In this document: positions 1 through 12,039 of the stretch, in pieces
Position numbering within the stretch: the stretch's first letter is position 1
How the letters are laid out: the number at the start of each line of letters is the position of its first letter
Assembly: GCA_036346275.1 (NCBI GenBank)
Contig: CM070718.1
Span: forward strand, 52,642,188-52,706,187
Length of the DNA stretch: 64,000 bases
Direction of reading: 5' to 3'
Source of the DNA: Otatea glauca
Taxonomy: Eukaryota > Streptophyta > Magnoliopsida > Poales > Poaceae
The notes under the pieces: model-generated
Told to the model about the DNA's origin: nothing
What the model saw: only the letters and a program-made list of their open reading frames with translations
Databases searched by the model: none
Translations under genes and position numbers: made by a program

Positions 1-940
1 ATTCGATAGCTCACTATCCGTCGGATACAGATACATATTTTAGGATAATCCGGATATTGATGGGCCAGATATCCAGATATGCGTGTGAGCCGGGTCAAGA
101 CTACTCTTTTGGCCCAAAAAATGACTATTTATCCAGATATGTATTTTGAAGATCGTGTCAATATCCAAAATGACTATTTATATTCAAAGAAAGTACTTCA
201 AAGACTAACATAATAGGAAATGGCACGAAACAGAATGTAATCCGTTCAATACCACTTTAGAGTGGCAAATAATGGATTGGCTGTCTTTGGAGTTGCATTA
301 ATCCAATTACATTGCTGTTTGGTGGTATTTTCTAGAACGGCAATCTTTAGAGTGCTAACTATCAATTGTCCATTGTCTAATCTCAACTTCTGATATATTA
401 AAAGTGTTCATATTTCCTCCTGGCAAACAAGCGAAAATTACATGGATCCTTAATTTATGCGTAAATTGTGTTTTAGGCTCATAAACTTGCACTCCTACGT
501 TAGTTGCAAACTTTCAAATCAACAAGACAGACTATCTTTTCATTTTGTTTTGAAAAAATAGCCTAATTAATCATGAAGAAATAATGGAATAGTGTTTTAG
601 GTAAAATTGCAAAAAATCATCTAGAAGTATGAGGAAGTTTGATTCTCCCCTACAACTATTTTTGTGGCAATTTCACCCCTGGTACGCACGCACACAGTTG
701 TTTGAAAATCGCCCTGTCGTCGTCTATTTTCATGCGATTTCTAATGATGTTTTCATGCGATTTCTAATGACGTGGCCAACCTGACTTTCCAACATGGCGA
801 GATGGTCTTCTAGTGTGGCATGAGGGGCTTTATATTAGGCACGAAATAGGTGAGGCAAACATTTTCCCTCCTCCACGTACTCTAGATGGACCCGAAGTGA
901 CACAGCTGTAGGAGACACCCAAGGCACAACAACTTTGCTC
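1..940. other. AT-rich sequence without recognisable genes
   Basis: No coding frame is convincing. The first 190 bases carry degenerate copies of a 'ATCCGGATAT / ATCCAGATAT' motif, suggesting an old repeat. The rest shows nothing I can assign. Confidence 0.5.
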
Positions 941-944
941 CTCC

Positions 945-1245
945 CTAGGTTGCCGCTACGGCTAGAAATGAGCCAAGCTCGAGCAACCCTGGCTCTTCAG
1001 GCTCAAGATCGATAAAGCTCGAGCTGAGCACAAGTTAGGGTTCGAGCCTTGACCCAGGCTCAAGCTCGGCTTGAGTAAGATCAGTAAGCTCGGTTCAAAG
1101 AAACTCGGTCCAAGCTCGAGTAGACTCGTGAGCTATTCGAGCTCGGTTCGGTTAAGCTCGAGCTCGAGTTCGGCTTGTTCGGAGCTTCAACCGAGCCTCT
1201 CGCGAGCTGAGCTCGAGTAACTCGTGAGTCTTAAGCTTTTTTTTA
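945..1245. repeat. GAGCTCGAGC-type low-complexity repeat
   Basis: Dense, irregular repetition of GCTCGAGC, AGCTCGGTTC and related 8-12 base motifs on both strands makes this stretch self-complementary. A similar composition recurs at 26,240-26,345. Repeats of this kind are common in grass intergenic DNA; I cannot name the family. Confidence 0.55.
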
Positions 1246-2154
1246 TAGCCCTAGTTGCCGCCACTGAGGACTGAGTCACCTTCGCCACTTCCTTGCTTCT
1301 TCACATCAAACCAACAAATTTGCCGTATTAAAGGGCCTTGTTCCATCCATTTCGCCATGCTGGAAGATCACATCGCCGCATTGGAGAGCTAGATTGACCA
1401 TGCCATCAAAAATCGCATGAAAAGGGGCGACCAAAAGGGAGTTTCAAACAAGCTCATACTAGTGAGGGTTGAAGCGTCACAAAAATAGTTACAGGGAAAA
1501 TCAAACTCCAATGTACTTCTAACAGGTTTTTGCAAATTTTCCTAGTGTTTAAGATGAAGTGGTGAGCCAAAAAATCGGTTCAAAGATGTTTCCCAACTGA
1601 CAGTCTGGCATGCATATAATGTCTTACATCGACAGCTTCATCATCTTAGGTGATATATCCACGTAAAAGTACAACGTGAGCCTGTTCAACAATTTATGCT
1701 TAACTGTTTTACGTAGCGGACCATGAAATAAACCAATGGCAGTAACACAAAAAAGATTGATGCACCGACCAGATTTTCACTATATAATTTGAGTATATTG
1801 TAGGGTTTGGAATGATCATAAAACATAACAATGGACAATAGTTGCAGGAACAAAACAAGGTTGGCACACAGAAGGGTTTGCATCAGCTATTAGTCGGATA
1901 TTCTGCTTAATTCACAGCAAAATGCAACTAATCCTCGAAGACCTCGACACAGACATGTGCAAAAACAGACTAGTACAAAAATCTATCAGAATTTACAATT
2001 CTTGATGGTGTATAGAAGCATTCTGCACATAATAGCCGAAACTGAAACTAGCTCACTAGTGTAATTGCTTTGCTATGGCACATGGCACCCAAAAGTCCCG
2101 AAGCTGAACCATCGATTACGATACATGGAACAAGATCAGAAGACACGTTGTAAT
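1246..2154. other. No feature seen
   Basis: AT-rich DNA without a credible reading frame, RNA gene or repeat boundary that I can detect. Confidence 0.4.
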
Positions 2155-2450
2155 GAATCCCAGTGAGAACTTATATAAACTATCAGAAAACTACAGGTTT
2201 TAACTCATATTTTAGAAAACTATAGAATTCAAGATAACTTGTGTCACAAAACTATAGGTTTTAGAATTGACTGTTTCTTGTAACAGGTCTAACAGTGTGG
2301 GCCCACATAGCAACCTCACGCGCACATTCTAAAACCTATAGTTTTCTGACACAAGTTCACCTAAAATCTGTAGTTTTCAAACATATGAGCTCCCTATAGT
2401 TTTCTGATAGCGTGTACAAGAAACCTGTAGTTTTGTGAAATTTACTCTTC
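2155..2450. mobile_element. Fold-back (MITE-like) element
   Basis: The two halves are imperfect inverted copies: 'AAAACTACAGGTTTTAA' and 'AAACTATAGGTTTTAGAA' on the left, 'TCTAAAACCTATAGTTTT' and 'AAACCTGTAGTTTTG' on the right. The centre, near 2,300, is 'GTGGGCCCAC'. No coding capacity. A non-autonomous DNA transposon is the best explanation; no target duplication was identified, so the ends are approximate. Confidence 0.6.
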
Positions 2451-4844
2451 TTACTAAGTGCTGCAAAGATGTGAAGTTCACAATTACACAAAAAAGAACG
2501 GAAAAGCTAAGCCAGTAGCAACTAAAGCATTGCGTGCCTTGGACATGTGCTTGACTTAAGACTGTAAAAGAAAAGGAGAAAGTACATCAAGATAGCAAAT
2601 ACCATGGGAAGTTATATTTGTGAACAAGATGTAAAAAGCATTCGCGGTTAAAGAAAAAAAAGTTTCAGAAAGATGTAAGAAGCATTGGCACATTATACAA
2701 TCAGAAGACAAACAACCAACAAGTATCTCACAAGATTTGCAAATGAGCCCAAATCACAATGACATGATATTTCAAGATAACTGCAGTTGACATATGAAAA
2801 TCATATTGAATGTCTCAAATGCTAGTAATAAACTGTTGTTCTATTCAGTCTTAGAACACAATACATACATAATAACATAACACAAATCTGCAATATGGCA
2901 TGACAACACTGATAATAACTTCAGACAGCAACATTGCCGCATTCTCATACATGGCGAAGTTTTAGCATCAAAATGATAAGTCATTCTGACACAAATTTAG
3001 GGATTACCTATGCACTGACCTTAATGGTGTATTGGTATATTATCTTCTATGTTTGACTAGTGGAGTGCCTATGCTTTGCAAGGGGAACCCAAACCTCACA
3101 CAGTCGCGCTAAATAGCAGTGTTTCACACACCCACATCATGCGAAGCAACCAAAGCAAAGAGGGTCATACAAAACAATTTTGTTGCAACACAAAAGAACC
3201 AACACATTTCATATAATTCAATATATAAACAATCAATAGACAATCTTATCACAATTACACTTTACCAATTGGAGAAGTCCACGTCATGCAATAAGTTCAA
3301 ATGTCTTACTGAATACTGAGAAAAAAAGAAAAAAATTGATGCTCAAGGAATACCCATCCCTTTCTCTTATACCACATAAAAGAAAACCTGAAACACAATC
3401 TACAAAGAGAATAAAAACTAATATCAATAACATAAATCCATTGTAGCTACTACAAAGAGTGTGCTCCAAACAATGAGCAATGTTTATTTTCTCCAGTTTT
3501 ACAACCAACATTACAAAACAATGATCAACTATGCGACTTTGTTATTAATGTTGTTGACATAAGCAACAATGATCTTACAGAAATGTTTGTAACCTAGCAG
3601 TACAAAATACTATATCTAATTCATTCACAAGTAATTCCCATAACAATACAATGAATATATTATTGCCTTACTTTTTTTGTTGTTTTCATGATCAACCTCG
3701 TTTCTTTTTTGAAGTTTACACTAAAACGTTTCAAACTTATGGCATGATATGGACTTTTCCAATTGGTTAAATGTACTTGTGACAAGATGGTAATTATTTA
3801 TTTACTGAATTATACCATGGAATATGTTAGTTCTATAGTGCTACAACAAAATTGTTTTATCTCACCATCTTTGATCTGGTGTGAGAGAGAACCGCTGCTA
3901 TTTAGTGCAAGGTTTGATTTACCGTTGCAAAGCATAATGAAAAAATTTAGAAAAGGAAATTTCCATAATACAAAACTGAGGCCCTCAACAAACTTCAACA
4001 TCTGTCGATTTCAAAAGGCTTATTTTAATTTTATTCTTGTCAGAGGTAGTAATTTACCCCCATTTAGTTAAGTAATGAACTAAGCACTGCTTAAGTCAAA
4101 CTAAATGTTGAATTGCACAGTTACATGTCTCAAATGAAACTTGCATTCGATTCTGCAACAATGTATCGACCAGACTTACTAACAATAACTAGGGTCACTA
4201 CAAGTTGCACCAGAAAGTATACAACTTTAAGAAATTTTCCTATCACCATAAGAGAACATACACTATTATAACTTAACAAGTTAACATAGCTAATCCCATC
4301 GTAACTGGGTTGCATCTTCTAATACTCTGTAACAATACTTATGGAATAGCTGAGTGACACAATCATACAAACAATTATTAGCACAATGCAAAATTGCAAG
4401 ATCGTATAGATGAATAACAGAGATTGAATCCCATGGCAAATTGGAAGACCACAACAACTTTACTGCTTTCTCCAGTGCTCGAAAGCACTTTTTCTAAAAA
4501 GAGCTTCATTTGAAGATACATTTCTAATTATCTTCAAAGCTTCAAGCTACCAGTAGTCACATGGAAAAAGCACTGTGCTTTAGGATATGAAAGCACATCT
4601 ATAGAGGTGGCAAAGTAAGCTAAAAAATCCTCTCCGTTAAGTTTGTATTTTGGTCAATAAAATTTTAGAGAGAAAAAGTCCTCTCTTAAAAAAACACAAG
4701 AGAAGTTTAGCATTTAGCAATTGATGAATTGCTCGTAAGGCATCAACAATTCGAAAGGAAACATGAAAATGCTCAAGTTGCTGTGAGAAAATTTTCAATT
4801 CAATCATTTTTAAGACAAAGATAAACTCTTAAGAAGCATACCAA
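2451..4844. other. AT-rich sequence, nothing assigned
   Basis: About 2.4 kb of AT-rich DNA. The reading frames, the longest being 102 codons at 3,763-4,071, are low-complexity and show no domain. It could be an old intron or a decayed transposon; I see no splice or terminal signals that decide. Confidence 0.4.
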
Positions 4845-5260
4845 CGGGGGCGGACCTATCGTGGGGCATGGGGATTCAGTTGAACCCCCAAAAATTTTGG
4901 AAAATAAACTGCTATTAGTACTCCATCACGCAAGAAACTGCATGGATTGGAGTATCCATCCCAGAAAGAAAGATTTGGATGAGGTGGCTCAGAGGAAAGA
5001 AATGATCCCCCGCGAGGATGTTGACGGGGATCTCCGGCTGTAGCTCACCGCGCCGGCCGCCTGAGAAGGGGGAGTGGGGAGATCTGGAGAACGGTGGAAA
5101 AGAAGGAAGAGGAGGAGAAGAACTCACCGCGCCGGCCGCCGGAGAAGGGGACGCGAACGGTGGAAACCAAGAGCGGAGGCGGGGGACGTCTCGGTCGCTG
5201 CTTCCGTGAGGGCGAAGCGACGTCGTCTATCTTTGCGTTATAAAGGCGACACAAGAATAT
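4845..5260 (-). other. GC-rich island, possible 5' exon fragment
   Basis: GC content rises sharply here. On the minus strand the sequence 'GGCCGGCGCGGTGAG' occurs twice (near 5,123-5,145 and 5,043-5,065), each with a good splice-donor match (GTGAG). A TATA-like 'CCTTTATAACG' lies upstream near 5,240-5,250. This resembles a promoter and first exon with a short internal duplication. No following coding exon is recognisable, so it is either a gene fragment or a transposon-captured piece. No function can be given. Confidence 0.3.
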
Positions 5261-7065
5261 GTGATAAACTTGTATTCTTTCCGACCATAAGCCGTCCGCC
5301 GCTTCTCCTCCTTCTATCGGACCTCCGTAGCAATTTGAAGCCTCAAACCATCATCAATCAACGTAAAACAACAAATGTTATTCTTCAAAAAGAGAGAGAG
5401 AGAGAGCACGTACGTAACTAGTACAAAATCCACTACGCTGCGTTGCCCTGGACTATCTAATTGATCCTTTCTCTTGACATAAGATATTCCGTTAAGAGAT
5501 TATGATTGAAGCATTGAAGCAAACATGATCACATCTTGAACAAAAAAAAAACTATGTTCAATCAATCTTAACGAAAGCAAAAACATTATTGATTCTCCGC
5601 TTATCTAAAGGAACCAAAAGAAATAAACCAATACTAGAAACTATGTGTCCAAGCTATCGGTCGGCTAGAATCAATTAGAAGCACATGTTGTCCCTGAAGC
5701 TTCGATAGTGAATTTCAGATCTGGTGGAGCAATCTAACTTCCCCTCTCGCTTCGAACCTCTTCAAGACAACGGCTAGAAAGTGGCCCTGGTGTGTATTGG
5801 CAAAAACTGAGTGAAAGATCAATAACGAGACGATCAAGTTGGGAATAGAAGGCACCTAGCATGATGGGAGAGAGCTCTCGCCAACCATAGATGTGAAGAA
5901 CATAATGGGAAGGAATGAAGGATGGGGAAGCATTTACTTGGTTGTTGGCCATCACTTGTTAGTTGACCTACAAATCTAACATCTCATATGAAATGGACGG
6001 TGTCGATGGAGTAGAGGCAAAGTTTGCCTTTAGACCAAAAAAGGGAGGTACTTCCACAATATCTAGGCTTGGGTGTAAGGAAACTGGAGCTAGAAATAGT
6101 AGAAAGATAGAATATTTTTTCATATAAAAATGCTTCTCTGCTTAAACAAAACAAAGAGAATAACTAATCATCAGTTGTTCAAAATTCTATCATTGAATTA
6201 ATATCAAACTATTTTAGTTGCTTCTACTCGTTCTTATTATAACCACAAAACCATAGTAATCCTAATCAGCCACTACCACCTCTGCCCCCCACCCCACAAA
6301 ATGCCATCCCCACCCGTGCTATTGGTGCCACCCTCGCTACCGCCACCAGTGGCAATGGGGCGCAGGGCCCTAGGAGAAGCTCCCACGTCCTAGCCCCCGC
6401 TAGGTCTCTCAGGGGGAGATGACACCCTATCCTTGATTCCCTAGGGACCCAACCTGCATGATTCATATGGGGATTAAACAATAGGTTAAATTATGTTTTA
6501 AAAATAATGTGACTTTATTGATTAATTTATAAGTATTTATGTTTTTTAAAATATAACTTTAAAAATTATATCAAAACTTATAGATTCAGTTTTTAGTCCC
6601 AACATATAAGAAAAGATAGATTTACAAACAAAATAATATATTTACAAAATTTTATCGGGTCCTGATGAGGCCTCACAGGGGCCCGCACCATGGAGGAAAT
6701 TACTATCCCTATTATTCGCCGCTGGATCCGTCATCTCAACCATCACGTACTGCTCATGATTGTCTCATGTTCCTTAACAGTCCTCCTACGTACCCATGGC
6801 TAGCGGCTCCTAGTGCCACTCCGTCGCTGCCCTCCTCTCTCTATTGTTGGGGATTCTCATGAACTCAAACCATAAATTGTGTAAGCTTGAACCATAGCTC
6901 TATCAGACCTCTGGACAAGTCGAATGCCTTGTCGACCGAAGTACGAATCGTGGTGCAAATCCAATGGTAACGAATTCGACTGTTTTTCTAACATTTTTAG
7001 TTGAATATTATTTAACAATTCTGTTTAAATTATAGAGTAGTATTTTTTATCAAATAGAGTAATAT
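5261..7065. other. No gene recognised
   Basis: Contains a short (GA)n run at about 5,389-5,406 and a small GC-rich patch at 6,265-6,450. The minus-strand frame at 5,734-5,955 (73 codons) has no recognisable domain. I see no mobile-element ends. Confidence 0.4.
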
Positions 7066-7190
7066 TTAACCCTACAAATATATATATATGTATATATGTA
7101 TGTATGTATATATATGTGTGTGTATATATATATATATATGTATATATGTACATACATACATATGTATGTATGTATATATATTCTTTCCAT
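7066..7190. repeat. (TA)/(GTAT) microsatellite
   Basis: Alternating TATATA, GTATGT and CATACATA tracts, largely self-complementary. Confidence 0.85.
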
Positions 7191-7656
7191 AACAATTGTT
7201 AAAACTATGGAGATTGAACAATTCTCCTCACTACTCTATAGATGTAAACAAACATCCTATAGTTAATTTAGCCAGATAATTAGATTTCTAATCTTGTTTT
7301 ACTATTTATTAGGGTCTAGAAAATAAGTTTATGGAAACACATATAAGCACACATTTGGTTATAGCAATATAAAAAATTCTTATACCATCACATGAAGAGC
7401 TTGAGAAAGGAATACACATCTTATATATCTTTTATATGCATTCTTTCTAAAATTTTATAAATAAGATTTTGACCATTAATTAAGATAAATGACATTTCTC
7501 AAATTTTTATGTACATAGTGCGTCGCTAATTTCTTTTCTTAGCTCTATTTGTGTTTAATTAGTTCAATTACACAATTTCTTTTAAACAATAAAATAGTTT
7601 ATTCTTATTTTTGTATTATTTTTTATATGAAAATGATGGCATGTATCATACCATGT
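7191..7656. other. No feature seen
   Basis: AT-rich sequence without assignable structure. Confidence 0.4.
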
Positions 7657-8158
7657 TACTCCCTTTGTCTTACAATATAAGTCCATTTTCATGAAAAGTA
7701 TCATCCCACAATATAAGTCTATTGAAGAGATTAAATGTGTAGTTGTTACAATATTTTCACTTTGTACCACTGCTTTAATGATAAAAAAGTGGATTAGTAA
7801 TTGTAGTACGCCACTTAATAGGGATATGCATGGTTCAGTAAATTTTCTTTTTAGATTTAGGGCCTGTTTAGGGGAGCTGTAGCTTTCTGAGCTAAAAAGT
7901 AGCTATAGCTTTTTATAAGAGGTTGTTTGACAAACCGTTAATTTTTCTTAGCAATAAGTTGAAAAAGCAAGTCTCGCCTAGCTTTTAGCTTTTGCTAGTT
8001 ATATGTAGCTTCTAGCCCGCTTAAAAGTTGAGTTTGTTGGGGGCCTTCTAGGCTTTTCAAAAGTTGAAGCTGACTTTAAGCCCTCCAAATAGGGTATTAG
8101 TGTCTCCTTGTTCTGTGTATATGGTGAGCTTAGACTTATATTGTAGGACAAAAAAATA
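7657..8158. mobile_element. Stowaway-like MITE, interrupted
   Basis: The left end 'CTCCCTTTGTCTTACAATAT' after TA pairs with the right end 'GACTTATATTGTAGGACAAA' (near 8,133-8,152) before TA. CTCCCT-type ends and a TA target are the hallmark of Stowaway (mariner-type) MITEs. A second element at 7,860-8,096 is inserted inside. The exact right end is uncertain by a few bases. Confidence 0.65.
7860..8096. mobile_element. Tourist-like MITE nested in the Stowaway-like element
   Basis: Left terminus 'GGGCCTGTTTAGGGG' and right terminus 'CCCTCCAAATAGGGTA' form imperfect inverted repeats, flanked on both sides by TTA (7,857-7,859 and 8,097-8,099). TTA/TAA targets and this terminus are typical of PIF/Harbinger-derived MITEs. 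No coding capacity. Confidence 0.65.
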
Positions 8159-8930
8159 GTGATATTCCCTACGAGGTGTATGCAACCAACTAGTTTCTCA
8201 AGAATCAAAAGAGAGATAATTTCGTGAGAAGGTCCTAGATTATCTAATTTTAAAATTTATAAATCTTTACAAATATCTAAGTACTTCAAATATTTTCTTT
8301 GAACGAACTAGATTATGTCTATTGCGGTGAATCTAGTCTATATATACAAGCAAAGTAAGATAGGGCATAAGAAAAGAGAAGCGTGTAATTGCTATATATC
8401 AATTTTAAAAAAGGGTAATTTGTAATAGATCCGTGCTAAAATAAAGTGTATTATTTTTTAACCATAGGATGTTAGTTGAGTCATCTAAATACTTAGCATG
8501 TTAATCACTCTAAGTTCTATTTTAAATGACACATGGACTTTTCATGGTAAAAATAATAATTTTATGAAAAGTACTTTTGATACGAATTGTGAACCTAGAT
8601 GAATGTAATACACTCACTAATTGCCGAAAGTTAGAAATTTTGATTGCATAAGTTCTAAAATGTCACTTAAAAGGAACGAAAAAAGCATTTAGCTATATTC
8701 AAAAGATATTATAATATTTTATATCGAACTCTGTTAGTAAAGTTTTGTGTGTGCCACTGCATACCAAGAAAGAAGGTTTTGCCCAACTATATGTTAAATC
8801 TGACTCTTACATACATAAAAGAAATCCAACTTTTTAATTTTCATATAGAAAATTTTCATTCAATATTCTACATCCGCAAATTGCGACAAGACTTGTTTCT
8901 CCAGTCATATATCAGAATTTCGCTAATTCC
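8159..8930. other. AT-rich sequence, nothing assigned
   Basis: No credible reading frame or repeat boundary. Confidence 0.4.
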
Positions 8931-9460
8931 TAATTCCCAGATCAGAAGAAACATAGAATGGATATAACTTGGGAGGTCTCACGAACGAGGATCTATTCTC
9001 ACCGCACCTACAGCCGTCTCCAACTCTCCCTGACGCTGACGCTGTATACGGAGTCGCTCGCTGCCTGACTGAGCGCCCACACTTGGCCGCCGATCGCTGC
9101 TCCACGCCCCGGCGGAGGTGGGTTAGGGCTTCGTGACTCCGTGTGCCTGGCTTCGCCTCGTTGATCCTGGTGAGGAGAGAAGAGGTGAGTAGCTAGTGGG
9201 TTCTTGGGTTGGGCCTGCGTGTTGGGCTCGGCCTACTACAGCAGCTGGAGAAGGACATGTTTGGCCCACTTCACTAGCGGCCCAATATACCTCATCGAGT
9301 GAGTAAAACCGGGCCAATAACCTTTGTAAGGTTCTCTTGGTTCCAAGAGCCTGAATCCTGTAGGAAATTCATCTGAAACAATTCTGCACAAATTTTCGTC
9401 TTGATTTTTTGGTATTTGCATATGTGATCTTTGGTTTGTAAGCCTTATGACCACTACAAT
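8931..9460. other. GC-rich exon-like island
   Basis: A GC-rich block in AT-rich surroundings with several donor-like GTGAG sites on the plus strand ('CCTGGTGAGGAG' near 9,167-9,178, 'GAGGTGAGTAG' near 9,183-9,193). Every frame is closed within about 70 codons. It resembles a 5' untranslated exon or a captured gene fragment; no product is recognisable. Confidence 0.3.
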
Positions 9461-9554
9461 AGTCCATCAATTGTGCCCACCCTTAAAAAGGGAGAGGCGA
9501 GCGGGTGTGGTAATTGATTTATTTCCTGCAAAAATTACTCGCAGTTTAGCTAAA

Positions 9555-9915
9555 TCTATACCCCTTTATAATGCATCTAAGCATTCTTTTCTACGTCCAC
9601 CCCAAATAATGCACCCCACTAGAGATGGTTCAACCTTCATGCACCCAGCGAAACGTCCCTAGAAACTTGCCTCCATCAAAATTAACCTCTCAGATCTTTC
9701 CTCAGCTTTACTCACCCACATCTGATGGCCATTGTTTAATGTGTCTAACTCATCCCTGTAGCCTACAACAGATCTCCCCCACCTTCAGCATCATCTCAAG
9801 GAAAAGAAAACAAATATCCTGGAATTAAGAAAAAGGAAACAAACGTTCTAGAAAAGGAAAAGACCATATAGTACGTGCTGGAAAAAGGAAACCGAAAGAC
9901 AGGGCACTATACTAG
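9555..9915 (+). mobile_element. Helitron-like non-autonomous element, copy 1
   Basis: A 361-base sequence starting 'TCTATACCCC' and ending 'ACTATACTAG' recurs at 27,749-28,109 with the same length and high identity. Identity stops at these ends, and in both copies the preceding base is A and the following base is T. TC start, CTRR end and A/T insertion without target duplication are Helitron features. The usual 3' hairpin is weak, so the class is inferred. Confidence 0.5.
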
Positions 9916-9984
9916 TTGACTATAATTTCACTCGCTCTGATAATAACTAAATATAATTTCTTGCTACTTACACATAATATATAT

Positions 9985-10510
9985 ATATATATATATAGCC
10001 TCTTTTCTACTCCCGGGAGTAGTTACTACCTATGCTATATCTCACAACGTAGAGAGTATCTCACGTAACGGAGGTTATGTACATATAGTATACGAGTATA
10101 TAAGACTATTCAGGTGGTATGTATATTTTTCCAGAGGTGCTTCCATGCTTTTCATTTTGGCAGTTACGCAAATATTAAAGCATGAATGAATGGTAGATAG
10201 TGATTACTTACCCCTTCGCTTGTTTCAAGATTTGTGCAACTTGTATTAGGAGGGAAAGTATTGAAGCACTGCCCCTTTTTTGATATAATCCTTTTTATAT
10301 GCGTATATGAAGGTATCTGCAAAATACACTAAAAGCTATGAACTACCTTGCAATTTGTTCATGTGATTCACATTGGAGTATCTTATAATTCGTATATGAG
10401 TATGCCCAAAGTGATAGATGAGTATTTCAAGTTTGTTTAGGTGGTATATCAGATGTGGGAGTAACTACACCAGAGAGTAGAAGGTGTGTGTCTATATATA
10501 TATATATAGT
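9985..10510. mobile_element. MITE flanked by (TA)n tracts
   Basis: Inverted termini 'TTCTACTCCCGGGAGTAGTT' (near 10,002-10,021) and 'GGAGTAACTACACCAGAGAG' (near 10,459-10,478) face outward into (TA)n tracts at both sides (about 9,977-9,997 and 10,492-10,508). The interior is AT-rich and non-coding. The arrangement resembles elements that insert into TA microsatellites; the family is not identified. Confidence 0.55.
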
Positions 10511-10689
10511 AACAACTGAAAAAGCAATTCTTGGTATATCCACTTGTCAGTGTAGAATAGTTATTCTACGTATCAACTAGACCAGCACGTCCAAACCATC
10601 CATGTACATTCTCTTCATGAGTTGACTAAGCATAACAGTAACATGGCCATCCAACTAGTAATGTGTTTTCTTGTTTGTCGCACATGAAT

Positions 10690-10806
10690 ATTTTTTTCTT
10701 TGATTTAGCCATAACTTTTTATTGGTAGCTCTGATTCACGAACGGTTTTCACCGGTAACTTACTGACTATGAAAGCAACAAAATGATACAAGTCTCACTA
10801 CTAAAC
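10690..10806. repeat. Single arm of the 'TTTAGCCATAACTTTTTATT' fold-back family
   Basis: Matches the left arms at 52,090, 58,425, 58,990 and 61,245. No partner arm is present, so this copy is truncated, probably by or against the CACTA fragment that follows. Confidence 0.6.
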
Positions 10807-10889
10807 ACCATATATGAATGAGATCTTACTGCCAACTGAACACCAAATTACTAATGTGTTAAGATTTTAACATTCAATGCGAGTTGCAG

Positions 10890-11793
10890 GGCGATGAGGC
10901 AGCGGGCCGTGACGAATCGACAACTAGTTGGGTTCGTCGACCCTGAGCTTGTGTCCGCGACGATGGCTAGGCTTCAACAGGAATGGGTTGCCGGCTACAT
11001 CAAGAGGGCATTGCAAGCTGAGTCGAAGAAGGACTTCATTCTATTCCCGTACCACGAGGAGTAAGTACTACTTCACTGTTCAATTACTTCTACACCCTGA
11101 AACCGTATGTGAACTTATTTTCTTCACTGCATACCATTTAATAAGCAACCATTGGGTTCTACTCGTGCTCCTTCCGAGAGACAACAAAGTGTACACTTTT
11201 AATTCGGTTGATAAGAGACCGATGGCCTCGCGATCAAGCCTCCTTTGGAGCGATAAGTGCACCACTCTTATCTAACATTTTACGTATTTAACTACATTCA
11301 TTATTTTTTACTCAACGATATCTTTCCAATGTATATAGGGGTTTCAAGGAATACGTCGACGGGAGGGACACACGACGACAAAAAGGGCTCCAAGTCGAGT
11401 ATGTCCGCTTCAAGGTACAAGTTGCTATCATATATAAGATTTAGATTTTCGACATATTTTCTTTGTCTCTTAATTTATTTTTCTTTCTTCACGAGTGTCA
11501 TCAACGAGGCGTGACGACACTGTGGTTTGTATGTCATGCAACACATGGTGATCTTGATTGTCGGCTCGCACTGTTTCCACGAGGTAGTACATGCATATAC
11601 AATTAGTCTTTCACATGGAAATTTGAAAACTCAAATTAGAGCACTCGTTTCTATCTTGCAGAATACCGTTATCCCCCAGAAGAGTGTAGACAGCACTGCA
11701 CTCAACAAGATACGAGACCACTTGTGCCAGTGGTACTGGATAAAATGCTTGTCGGAGGACGGACGGTTTAGAGATCTCAAAAGCTCCTACTAG
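10890..11793 (+). pseudogene. Ulp1-type (C48) cysteine protease domain of a CACTA transposon, degenerate
   Basis: A split coding region can be followed through plausible introns: 10,890-11,060 (encodes 'VGFVDPELV' and 'FILFPYHE'), donor GTAAGT, 11,146 onward ('NHWVLLVLLP'), 11,339-11,414 ('FKEYVDGRDT'), 11,496 onward ('CHQRGVTTL', then 'CGLYVMQHM') and 11,662-11,793. HWVLLV, the block around FNSVD and CG-YV correspond to the His, Asp and Cys regions of Ulp1/SENP-like proteases, which CACTA elements often carry beside their transposase. Signs of decay: the usual Asp is Asn (codon 11,201-11,203), and the reading frame shifts by one just before the Cys codon at 11,521. The transposase and 5' end are absent. 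The exon 2 to exon 3 junction is unclear. Confidence 0.65.
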
Positions 11794-12039
11794 ACCAGAT
11801 GTGAACAAATATTACATATCTGAATGCGATTGCATGTGTACTTATGGTTAAGCATGTTTACGTTCTATTTTGTTAACGAATGTGATATGTGTTTGTTGAA
11901 ACAAGGTGTTCATGTTCGTTGAATGTGATATGTTGTCTGTAATTTCTGTGTGAATGTGATATGTGCATATTGTGTGCAATATGTGCTGATTAGAATGTGA
12001 TAGCACACCACCCCTTCATCTCTGTCGGTTCTCACAAGA

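Noticed and set aside
3763..4071. 102-codon plus-strand frame
   Set aside because: Low-complexity AT-rich peptide, no domain and no promoter or splice context.
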